In this document: positions 52,020-59,897 of the stretch, in pieces | Numbering within the stretch: the stretch's first letter is position 1 | How the letters are laid out: every line of letters starts with the position of its first letter | Assembly (NCBI RefSeq): GCF_030817415.1 | Contig: NZ_JAUSZI010000002.1 | Span: forward strand, 11,693,501-11,757,500 | Origin: Streptomyces umbrinus | Lineage (GTDB): Bacteria > Actinomycetota > Actinomycetes > Streptomycetales > Streptomycetaceae | DNA: 64,000 nt | Direction of reading: 5' to 3' | Position numbers and translations under genes: made by a program | The notes under the pieces: model-generated | The model's database searches: none | What the model was told of the DNA's origin: nothing | The model's input: only the letters and a program-made list of their open reading frames with translations

Positions 52020-52789
52020 TTAGGATTTTCGCTTCTCTATTAGCTCTTTGATTTCACGAAGCGCCTCGTCCCTCCGAAAAGCATTCGGCCACCCGAAGTT
52101 CTGATAGAGTTGTCGAGTATATCGAATGTCTAAATGGGTTCCCCAGAGTGGTTCGGTTTGCATCAGAACTTCCTCCTCGCTTAACGTTTCGCCCAGCTTT
52201 TCCGGACCAACGCCCGTCGCCCTGACCTCTATCATTTCCTCGCCGGGGCAGGGGATAAGCTCCAGATTCCGGTATTTTTCCTTCAAGCCCTCGAAGTATT
52301 CTTTAAGATCTCCCTCGGAAGAGTCACACCGAATCTCTTCTTCGAAGATCTTGCCTTCTCGTACGTCGAGAAAAAGGGTTCGGCCGCCACTCTCGAAGCC
52401 CTCCGCGAAGATGAAGACATGGTCGGGCACGGGCTCTTCACCATCCGATTCTTCACCCCCCCCGACCAGAGGTACTCCTGATCCGTGAATCGCTCGCTAT
52501 CGAACGTGGTGTAGTCGAGCAGGTGCGATTTGTAGTGGATTTGCCCTAAGCTGTCCATGTGGTCCGAAGCGCGACTGTCGAGATACGGAAGGTTTCTCAG
52601 AACTTCGATGGCGAAATCAGACTTGAAGCCGGCGCACTTCTCGGGCGTGTAACTGGGCCACCCTCCCGGCGGCGGCATAACAAGATCGTCAGGGTGGCAA
52701 TGCAGGGTCGTCAGAAAGGTAAAAAAGTCCAGTGCGATGGCGGCTATCTCGGAGGCCGAGTAAACCGGAAGTTCTTCTTCGTCATGCAT
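52020..52789 (-). pseudogene. Low-GC unknown gene (possibly SMI1/KNR4-like), frameshifted at a G8 run
   Basis: ATG 52789 opens EEELPVYSASEIAAIALDFF, YTPEKCAGFKSDFAIEVLRN, SHLLDYTTFDSERFTDQEYL. At the C8/G8 run near 52460 the frame must shift to continue as EEPVPDHVFIFAEGFESGGR, TLFLDVREGKIFEEEIRCDS and EEVLMQTEPLWGTHLDIRYT to TAG at 52020. The full product would be about 256 residues, acidic, with no signal or membrane span. Base composition is clearly lower in GC than its surroundings, suggesting foreign origin. The FIFAEG...FLDVREGKI pattern vaguely recalls SMI1/KNR4 immunity folds, but I cannot confirm this. Length variation in the G8 run may be read error or phase-type variation. Confidence 0.55.
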
Positions 52790-52974
52790 TTCGTGTTCTT
52801 TGTTGCGACAAGTTATTGCCGTGCGTGATGCGGGTCTTAACAGGCACGGTTGACCACGAGCGGGGCCAACGCCGCCAGTCAAAGGCTGCCGGCGACGATG
52901 CGCGAGGTGCTGGATGCAGTGGACCAGCTCATTCCCGGACACGGGTAGCAACGGCTAACACAGGGAGCCGAGTT

Positions 52975-53240
52975 GTCGGTGGACGATGAGGCAGCAGGCA
53001 AGTTCGAGGAACGCCGTGGCCGGTGCCGGACCGGCTGTGTCTACAGGCCATCCCGTACGTCCTCCACAACGACGTCGCCTGGCAACTCCTGCCCTTGGAG
53101 CTGCGGTTCGGCTTCTGGCAGACCTGTCGGCGGCGGCCTGGACCGCTGGCACCAGGCCGCTGTCTTCGACCAGTTGCGCCCTTTCCCGCTCGCCGAACTC
53201 AACGCTGCCGATCGGTCACGGAAGGCGCCACCTGAACCGC
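52975..53240 (+). pseudogene. IS5-family transposase, N-terminal fragment
   Basis: Reads RLCLQAIPYVLHNDVAWQLL, PLELRFGFWQTC, and in the next frame RWHQAAVFDQLRPFPLAELN, the N-terminal region of a different IS5-group transposase from the intact copy at 37 kb. It carries at least one frameshift and no catalytic domain. Confidence 0.65.
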
Positions 53241-53596
53241 GACTGACGCCGCACCCGTTCAACGTCATCACTCACCGCCGCCGCCCACGGAGGCCGGGGC
53301 ATGCCTCGACTCTTGTCGGGATTCCTTACTACGTTCGCACGGACCGTAACATCCCCATCAACTGCATCTTTCTGACACTTCAAATCATGGCGCAATATTC
53401 TGTCGGGATGTCGCTGTGGTTCAAGTGCGCGCCGCGATCGTCCTCTTGATATCCGGCGATAGGGGCGTACCTGGCGCATCGCTGGGATGACAAGGAGGAT
53501 CCGCGTGGTCACCTTGGGTCGCGCCCTAACGGTTGCAGAAGAATAAAGTGATGATTCCTGCGCGAATTCTTACCGATGTGATAGAGACACGGCATG

Positions 53597-54000
53597 GATG
53601 CGGTGGGGGAGAGCAAGGCGGCGATGGCGGCGAAGTTCCAGGTGTAGTTTCCGAATCTGGATGAGCGTCAGCATCGGTTGCCGAGGGGGGGGCGAAACGC
53701 GGATGCTGGGTCAGGGCGGTATCAGGCCGGTGGTCGCGGCCGCGGGTGTACACGAAGGAGCCTTGTCGCGCGACGTCGCTGAACTGGGCTCCGGGCAGGC
53801 GCCGCTGAAGAGGGCCTGGCGGGAGGGTGGAGACCGTAGACGGCTCACCGATCTCGATCCGGGACGGGTCCCGCCGCTGGAGCTGGTCGGGCCGGGCATG
53901 CGCGAGGACCCGGAGTCGCCACTGCGCTGGACGACGAAGTCGACTCACGTGCCGGCCAGCGAGTTGACTCGGACAGAGCGCTTGTTTCCGGCTGAGTCGG
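53597..54000 (+). pseudogene. ISAzo13-family transposase, N-terminal fragment
   Basis: Reads MLGQGGIRPVVAAAGVHEGA, LSRDVAELGSGQAPLKRAWR, RRRLTDLDPGRVPPLELV and SPLRWTTKSTHVPASELTR, the DNA-binding N-terminal part typical of ISAzo13 transposases. The catalytic part is missing. Confidence 0.7.
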
Positions 54001-54103
54001 CCCCGGGTGGCCCACCGCAGTGCGGCCGACGTGCCACCTGGTGCACACGCCTTCATGTTGGTTGCCAATCAGGCAAATGTCAGTGCTGAGCGAGAGGTCC
54101 GAC

Positions 54104-54424
54104 GTGAGCGATTTCTACATCATTGCCATTCTTACCGGGGCCATAGCAGTAGTCGCCGGTGCTATGACGTACCCGCTCGTCCGGCGTGATCTCAGCCCGG
54201 CGGGAGCCCTGCTGGCTGTCGGGTGCGTTGCCGTGGCCGTGGGCGCCGGCTGGCTGTTGACGCTTTTCCATGCGCTGCTCGGTTTCGCGGTCGGGCTCGT
54301 GGTCTATCTGGTGACACGCCGACGGTTGACGGGTACGCAGGCGATGGTGGCCGGTGTCGCCGGTTATGTCGTCGGGACGCTGCTGTCCGTCGGTGCCCTG
54401 GTGATGGCCCTCAGCGGTATGTAG
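54104..54424 (+). CDS. Small hydrophobic membrane protein
   Basis: A 106-residue protein almost entirely of membrane spans: FYIIAILTGAIAVVAGAMTY, SPAGALLAVGCVAVAVGAGW, LLGFAVGLVVYLVTRRRLTG and MVAGVAGYVVGTLLSVGALV. GTG 54104 has GAGAGGT about 8 nt upstream; an ATG at 54077 in the same frame is less well placed. No family recognised. It stands alone among transposase fragments and has intact, normal codon use, so it may be a cargo or resident gene. Confidence 0.65.
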   Translation: MSDFYIIAILTGAIAVVAGAMTYPLVRRDLSPAGALLAVGCVAVAVGAGWLLTLFHALLGFAVGLVVYLVTRRRLTGTQAMVAGVAGYVVGTLLSVGALVMALSGM

Positions 54425-54439
54425 AGCATGGCATCGTCA

Positions 54440-55000
54440 AGTTGTCCGTGGGCTGGGCGGGTCAGCGTGTGGGCACTGGCGGTGCCTTGTTCAGGCCGCG
54501 ATGGCCACGCCGGTGACCTGATTCCAGATGGTGAAGCGGTGTTGCAACGACCCCTTGAACCTGAGCTGACAGCCGTGATCGGCATGGTGAATGAGCTTGC
54601 CGGGTTCAACCTCGCGGCCGGCGAGCGCGTACTCCCGCTCGGTGGCTTAGCGGGACGGGATCTGCACGCTCCAGCCGATCCGGTGCAGCAGCAGGTCGAG
54701 CCCGGCCAGGGCGCACTCGACGCCGAACCGGTGGCGCACGATCTCCGCGATCCTCGCCAGCGTCCAGCACTGGTCGCTCCAGCCACACACAGCCGGGCCA
54801 GGCGTCCAACACTGCCTCCAGGGCACGCAGTTGACCCGCATCGAGCTCGCCGCGGGCGCCGCTGAGGCCCTTGGAACCAGGGCCTGCCGACCGCCCGAAG
54901 CCAGGGCTCGACGCCAGCGGTTCGCCGACATCCGAGTCACTCTGAACCGCCGGGCTCCTCTGTGTCGCCGGCCCATGCCTCATTCAAGTCAGCGGCTGCG
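54440..55000 (-). pseudogene. IS630-type transposase, winged-helix N-terminal fragment
   Basis: Across shifting frames the minus strand reads [60 protein letters not shown] and [20 protein letters not shown], the Tn-associated double winged helix of IS630-like transposases. The DDE domain is absent, and this is not the same element as the split IS630 at 47.9-51.9 kb. Confidence 0.65.
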
Positions 55001-55379
55001 AGCCGGACTTGCTGGCGTCGAGCCCGCTCCTCGGCCGTCAGCCCACCGCCATCGGGATACCTCATCCTTCCGGCATGGCGCGGCCCACACCAACCGTCAC
55101 ACCCCGACGTAACCAATGCCGTTGAAGATCTCCAGCAGGAAGTGAGATCGGAGGACAGCCAGGAGGTGAGAGGGGAAGCCGGATAGGGGTATTTCGTTTA
55201 CGGCCCAAGTAGCCGTCGACGTCGTGGAATGTGGTCGTACGAGCTGTCGGGAGGGGTCGCCTCGCGGTGCGGGCTGCTCGGACTCGTCACCTTGGTACTG
55301 AACCGGACCGGCCGCCCGGCATGAGTCGCCCTGACGCGAACCCGGCGTTACGCTGCCTCTCAGCGACCGTACGCATCGC
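55001..55379. other. Intergenic region before the kinase gene
   Basis: No gene seen. The stretch AGGGGTATTTCGTTTACGGC near 55185-55204 is the most AT-rich part and could hold a promoter for the kinase gene. Confidence 0.35.
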
Positions 55380-57692
55380 ATGAGCGATACCGGGGGGTAC
55401 GGAATGCAGGCGTTAGGTGAGACGGATCCTCGGCGGATCGGTCCGTACGCGGTTCTGGGCAGACTCGGCGCCGGGGGCATGGGCGAGATGTATCTTGCCG
55501 AGTCGCCGACCGGTCTGCAGGTGGCCGTGAGGTTGGTGCGGGCGGAACAGGCCAAGGACCACATCTTCCGCGCCCGGTTCCGCCAAGAGGTGCGGGCGGC
55601 GCGGACCGTCGGCGGACCCGGTACGTACATCGCGCGGGTCGTGGATGCCGACACGGAGAGCGAACGGCCCTGGGTGGCCACGGAATTCGTCGACGGACCC
55701 AGCCTGCGTGACGCCGTCCTTGACCACGGCCCGCTCCCCGAACACGCGGTACGCGTCCTGGCCGCCGCCCTCGGCGAAGCCCTCACCGCCATCCACACCA
55801 AGGGCCTGGTCCATCGGGACCTCAACCCCTCCAACATCCTCTTGACCGCGGACGGCCCACGCGTCGTCGACTGCGGGATCGTACGGGCCCTGGAGACGAC
55901 CTCGTCCACCCGCACCGGCGGTGTCGTCGGCTCAGCCGGCTATGTCTCCCCCGAACAGATCCGCACCAGCAGCCACGTGGGGCCGCCCAGCGACGTTTTC
56001 TCCCTGGGCGCGGTCCTCGTCTACGCCGCCGCAGGACACGAGCTGTTCGGCGAGGGCCAGGATGCGGTGGTCCTGATGCGCGTCCTGTCCCGGGACTTCG
56101 ACTTGTCCACGGTGCCCGAAGGCATCCGGGCGCTGGTCGAACCCTGCCTGCGGGAGGAACCGGAGGAGCGGCCGACCCCGGCACAGGTGATCGCGGCCGC
56201 GGGGCACACGGCGGAGTCCCTGGCCGAGAACGGGCGTCCGGGCTGGTATACGGCCACCACCGCTCCAGCCAAGACCGCCACCCCGGCCAAGGCCAAGACC
56301 GCACCCGAATCCGAGCCGGCCGCCACGATCGCGATCCCGGAGCCACCGGCCCATCCGCCCGCATTTCCCGCACCGCCGGCACCACCTGCACCGCTGTCAC
56401 CTCCGACCATTGTGCCTCCCACACCAGCCGTGTCACCGGCACCGCCCGGACCGCCATCACGGCGACGGCTGCTCCAGGGACTCGCGGCTGGGACGCTGGT
56501 CGCCGCCGGGACCGGCGGATGGCTGTGGCTACGAGACCGCGACGGCGGGGGCCCCGGGGCGCGGGGCGGCGCCAGTGGCGGCGCCTCCCCGTCGGTGGAG
56601 CCCGCGGCGGTGGCCTGGACATACGAACCGGGTGGGCTCGGCGGGCAGAACGGCGGCCATTGTGCGGCGTTCTCGCCCGATGGCGCCATCGTGTACGTCG
56701 GGGGTGACGACGGCACCCTGCACGCCCTGAACCCGGCTGGCGGGGTGCTCTGGAAAACCGACCTGGGAGAGCCGGTCATGCCGCCCCTCGCCACGGCCGA
56801 CGGCGCCTATTGTCTGCTGGCCGACCCCATCGCCACCGCATTGTGCGCGGTCGATCCGCAGGGCGTCGTGCGCTGGACACGCGAATTGGCCTCCACTGAC
56901 TACCTGAACGAATACGGCTGGTGCAGGTTCCCCGTGGCGGTGGGCGACCTGGTGCTCGTGACGACCGGCATGCAGGACGGCACGGTTCGCGCGTACCGGC
57001 CCGACGGCAGCGTGGCCTGGGAGAACGAACGGCTGCCGGGCGGGCCGACCAGCGAGCCCATGGTGGCGGACGGCGTGGTCTATGTGGGCACTCAGGCGGA
57101 CGTGGTGGCCGCTCTGGACGCTACGGACGGGTCCCTGCTGTGGACCGCCGAGGCCCCCAGAGCGCCCGGACGGCCCGCACTCGTCGGCAGGACCCTCGTG
57201 GTGGGGTCGCGGGGGGATACGGCCGCAGGGGAGCCGAACGTGAATGGCATCAGCCTGACGGGCGAGCCGCTGTGGCATGTCATGAACCCCGAGGTGGGCA
57301 CGTACCTGAACGCGTTGATGGCGACGTACGTGACGTTCTCCGCCCTCGGCGACCTGGCCGTCACCACAAACCGGGGACCGCTCGTGGCTGTCGATCCGGC
57401 CGACGGGTCCACGGTGTGGACGTTCCAGGACGCCGCCGCTCTGGAGGGGGCCGGCGACGTGAGGTATTACAACGACCCGACGGTTTTCGGGGATCACGCC
57501 TACGTGTGCTTCGGCCAGAAGCTGTACATCGTCGGCCGCAACGGCAGGCCGAAGCGGGTGTTGAGGTACGCGGACACGTCGGATCCGTACTCGGTCCTCC
57601 ACCGTCCTGTGGTCAGAACTCAACGCACGCACGGCGATCGCGTGTACGTGCCCACCGTCGGCGGTATCGCCTCGCTCGACCTGTCGACCTAG
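55380..57692 (+). CDS. Membrane Ser/Thr kinase-like protein with PQQ-type beta-propeller
   Basis: A 770-residue protein. Residues about 21-285 have a Hanks-kinase fold: LGRLGAGGMGEMYLA (Gly-rich loop), VHRDLNPSNILL, VSPEQI and PSDVFSLGAVLVYAA. Three key motifs are altered: VAVR with Arg at 51 in place of the ATP-binding Lys, HRDLNPSN with Asn at 149 where Lys is usual, and DCG (164-166) for DFG. The catalytic D147 and the metal-binding D164 remain. A Pro/Ala linker leads to one span (LLQGLAAGTLVAAGTGGWLW), then an external seven-bladed-type propeller with PQQ-like repeats (DGTLHALNPAGGVLWKTDLG, ALDATDGSLLWTAEA, AVDPADGSTVWTFQDA). Probably a membrane sensor, perhaps a weak kinase or pseudokinase. 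ATG 55404 is an alternative start. Confidence 0.88.
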   Translation: MSDTGGYGMQALGETDPRRIGPYAVLGRLGAGGMGEMYLAESPTGLQVAVRLVRAEQAKDHIFRARFRQEVRAARTVGGPGTYIARVVDADTESERPWVATEFVDGPSLRDAVLDHGPLPEHAVRVLAAALGEALTAIHTKGLVHRDLNPSNILLTADGPRVVDCGIVRALETTSSTRTGGVVGSAGYVSPEQIRTSSHVGPPSDVFSLGAVLVYAAAGHELFGEGQDAVVLMRVLSRDFDLSTVPEGIRALVEPCLREEPEERPTPAQVIAAAGHTAESLAENGRPGWYTATTAPAKTATPAKAKTAPESEPAATIAIPEPPAHPPAFPAPPAPPAPLSPPTIVPPTPAVSPAPPGPPSRRRLLQGLAAGTLVAAGTGGWLWLRDRDGGGPGARGGASGGASPSVEPAAVAWTYEPGGLGGQNGGHCAAFSPDGAIVYVGGDDGTLHALNPAGGVLWKTDLGEPVMPPLATADGAYCLLADPIATALCAVDPQGVVRWTRELASTDYLNEYGWCRFPVAVGDLVLVTTGMQDGTVRAYRPDGSVAWENERLPGGPTSEPMVADGVVYVGTQADVVAALDATDGSLLWTAEAPRAPGRPALVGRTLVVGSRGDTAAGEPNVNGISLTGEPLWHVMNPEVGTYLNALMATYVTFSALGDLAVTTNRGPLVAVDPADGSTVWTFQDAAALEGAGDVRYYNDPTVFGDHAYVCFGQKLYIVGRNGRPKRVLRYADTSDPYSVLHRPVVRTQRTHGDRVYVPTVGGIASLDLST

Positions 57693-57790
57693 TGTCCACG
57701 CGTCGGGAAATTCCCCGGCACAACCGTTGGTTCGAGTGTTCGAACTCGGCTATCGTCTAACGAGGCGTCAGCATGGTGACGGGGGAATCC

Positions 57791-58045
57791 ATGAGGCCTG
57801 ATACGCAGCTGCGATTACTGGTGATCGGTGCGGGGGTTGGCACGGTCGGGCTGGTGACGTCCCTGGTGGTCCAGTTCGGCGGGTACGTCGACCCCGGGGA
57901 ACCGCGGGTGCCGGAGTTTCCCACCGTCTCCGGTCTGCCCTCCGGCGCTCCGGGGGAGCCGACCCTCCCTGACCTGGAACTGCCCACCGATCTGCCCAGC
58001 CTGGTGTTGCCGAGCCTGCCCGAGGTGCCGGGTGATGGCTCGTGA
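57791..58045 (+). CDS. Small membrane-anchored Pro-rich protein
   Basis: An 84-residue product: one N-terminal span (LRLLVIGAGVGTVGLVTSLV) followed by an acidic, proline-rich extracytoplasmic tail (PGEPRVPEFPTVSGLPSGAP, LELPTDLPSLVLPSLPEVPG). GGGGGAAT lies 2-8 nt before ATG 57791; an ATG at 57773 is also in frame. The stop overlaps the next start (GTGA). No family recognised. The tail looks like a wall-spanning spacer or a scaffold segment for the membrane proteins encoded downstream. Confidence 0.75.
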   Translation: MRPDTQLRLLVIGAGVGTVGLVTSLVVQFGGYVDPGEPRVPEFPTVSGLPSGAPGEPTLPDLELPTDLPSLVLPSLPEVPGDGS

Positions 58046-59532
58046 CCGACAACAGGCCCGTACTCGAACTCGACGACGCGGTGGCCCGTGGCTGGGCGCT
58101 GCTGATCGCCCGGCTGGCGATCGGGCTGTATCTGGTGGAGCTGTTGCTCAACCTCACCCGGCCGAAGGTCTTTCCGGACGAGCCGGCGCTGACCATCTTC
58201 GAGTTTCCGGGGGAGGACGCACTGCGCAGTGCGCTCGGGGGGCTCGGCTCGATGTACGACGTGCCCCGGGCCGCGTTCGGGGGCGTGCTGGCGGGTATCG
58301 CGGTGGGTGTCGTCCTCCAGGTGATCGCCGCCCGGGGTCCTTCGGAAGGCCGCCGGGCCACGGTTCTCGCGTGGGCGACGCTCGCGGCCCTCCTCGGATC
58401 GTTCTCCCTGTTCTCTCTGTTCTTCATCCTGAAGTCCCCGCTGATCGCGCTCGCGTGCGTGCCCACCAGCGCGTTCGCCCTGTGGCTGATGCACCGGTCC
58501 CAGGGGTTCGCCCGGCTGCCGGTGCCGATGCTGCTCACGGCGTTCGGCTGGGGCGCGCTGGTCCAGTTCGGTCTCGGCCGCGCCTGCACCAGCCTGGCGA
58601 GCGGCACCATTTACGGCCATCTGGGCAAGGACATGGACAGTGAACTGGGCTTCCAGCTCTCGGACATCTACCGCGCGACCGATCTGACGCTGCTTCACCT
58701 GAGTGTCGTCAACCAGCTGGCGGGGGCCGCAGGAATCGTGCTGCTGCTCATGATGTTCCGGCATCGCGTCACCGACGTCGTGACGGGCCTCGTGCTCGGC
58801 GCTGCCACCGGGCTCGGCTACAACTTCAGCGAGAGCGTCCTGTTCATTCGGTTGTGGGGCGAACTGACGGGCCAGTTCAACGGCGCGACGGGCGGCTTCG
58901 AGTACTGGATCCGCCAGGGGGCGGGATTGTTCGGCGGGCAGGTCGTCTGCGGCGCGCTGCTCGGGGCCGGGATCGGTCTCGCGGCCGGGGCTCGGGGGCG
59001 CGGGCGGCGCGGAGGGATTGTCGCGGCGGGCCTGGTGGCGGCGGGCGGCGCGGCGGTGGCCAACGAGACGCTGGCGGCCTGGTTCTCGAAACTGACCCAT
59101 GGTCACGTCGACATCGGCGGCACGCTCGACACGTTGGTGATCTCGCCTGCCCTCTGGCTGGCTCCGCAGGTTCCGTTCATCGTCGTGTGCGTGCTGCTGT
59201 TGCGGTCCGGCCTGCGGAAGCGCGCCGCCGCCGCGCGACACGCTGTGACGGCGGAGGCTGCGGCGGGCGGTGTCATCGCCGTCCGTGAGGTGCCGTTCCT
59301 GGTCGATCCGGCGCTGCGGTTCTGGACGCTGGTGAGCACCTGGCGCCGGCACGGGCGCGACGCGGCGCTGGCCCTGCGCCGCTTCCAGCGGGCGCAGTTG
59401 GAGGTGGCGGGGTGGCTGTGGCAGCGGGCGCGGGCGGACGAGGTGCCGGCGGAGGAAGAACGGGAGGGCGCCGAACTGCGCGAGAAAGTCCTCCGACTCC
59501 GTACGGACGTCGACAGGCTGGTGGCGTCATGA
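58042..59532 (+). CDS. Polytopic membrane protein, possibly PrsW-like
   Basis: A 496-residue protein with about 9-10 hydrophobic spans (residues 18-40, 78-98, 108-130, 160-180, 215-240, 245-262, 295-315, 325-345, 365-390) and a charged C-terminal cytoplasmic tail of ~100 residues with heptad-like Leu/Arg/Glu. The block TGLGYNFSESVLFIRLWGE with E264 recalls the second motif of PrsW/CPBP-type intramembrane proteases, and a His lies in TLLHLSVVNQLAGAAG. The hallmark EExxK is not visible, so protease activity is doubtful. GTG 58042 overlaps the preceding stop, and the stop overlaps the next ATG. Co-translation implies a complex with its neighbours. Confidence 0.7.
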   Translation: MTDNRPVLELDDAVARGWALLIARLAIGLYLVELLLNLTRPKVFPDEPALTIFEFPGEDALRSALGGLGSMYDVPRAAFGGVLAGIAVGVVLQVIAARGPSEGRRATVLAWATLAALLGSFSLFSLFFILKSPLIALACVPTSAFALWLMHRSQGFARLPVPMLLTAFGWGALVQFGLGRACTSLASGTIYGHLGKDMDSELGFQLSDIYRATDLTLLHLSVVNQLAGAAGIVLLLMMFRHRVTDVVTGLVLGAATGLGYNFSESVLFIRLWGELTGQFNGATGGFEYWIRQGAGLFGGQVVCGALLGAGIGLAAGARGRGRRGGIVAAGLVAAGGAAVANETLAAWFSKLTHGHVDIGGTLDTLVISPALWLAPQVPFIVVCVLLLRSGLRKRAAAARHAVTAEAAAGGVIAVREVPFLVDPALRFWTLVSTWRRHGRDAALALRRFQRAQLEVAGWLWQRARADEVPAEEEREGAELREKVLRLRTDVDRLVAS

Positions 59533-59897
59533 GGTTCCGTACCCGCGCCGGGAAGACGTTCGCCGGTGCGCCGCTGGGTACTTGCGTCGTTCTCGCGGCT
59601 CTCCTGGCGCTCCTGTTGTCCGCGCCGACCGCGTCCGCCTGCGACGTCAGTTACCAGTACAAACCCACGATCGACGTCGCCGACTCCGGGCGTGGCCTGG
59701 GTCTCGTGAAGCAATGCTCCAAGGGGACCTCGCTGGCGGGCACGGCAATCCTTGCCCTGCTGGCGGCATCGGCCCTCGCCGCGGGTGGCGTCATCGCCTT
59801 CCGCAGGGGACGCGTGAGGGCCGAAACCCTCGACGGTGATCCCCTCTCCGGATACCTCGGGCGAACAGGTGGTCATGATGCGGACACCTCGCTGTAG
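59529..59897 (+). CDS. Small exported membrane protein
   Basis: A 122-residue product: N-terminal signal or anchor (GTCVVLAALLALLLSAPTAS, cleavage near SAC), a short outside segment with two cysteines (CDVSYQYKPTIDVADSGRGL, KQCSKG), then a second span (LAGTAILALLAASALAAGGV) and a basic cytoplasmic tail. No family recognised. ATG overlaps the upstream stop (ATGA), and its last 23 nt overlap the next gene. Confidence 0.75.
   Translation: MRFRTRAGKTFAGAPLGTCVVLAALLALLLSAPTASACDVSYQYKPTIDVADSGRGLGLVKQCSKGTSLAGTAILALLAASALAAGGVIAFRRGRVRAETLDGDPLSGYLGRTGGHDADTSL

Noticed and set aside
58258..58330. Calling the 496-residue membrane protein a PrsW protease outright
   Set aside because: Only one of the motifs resembles the family, and the EExxK motif is not visible, so it is listed as a possibility only.
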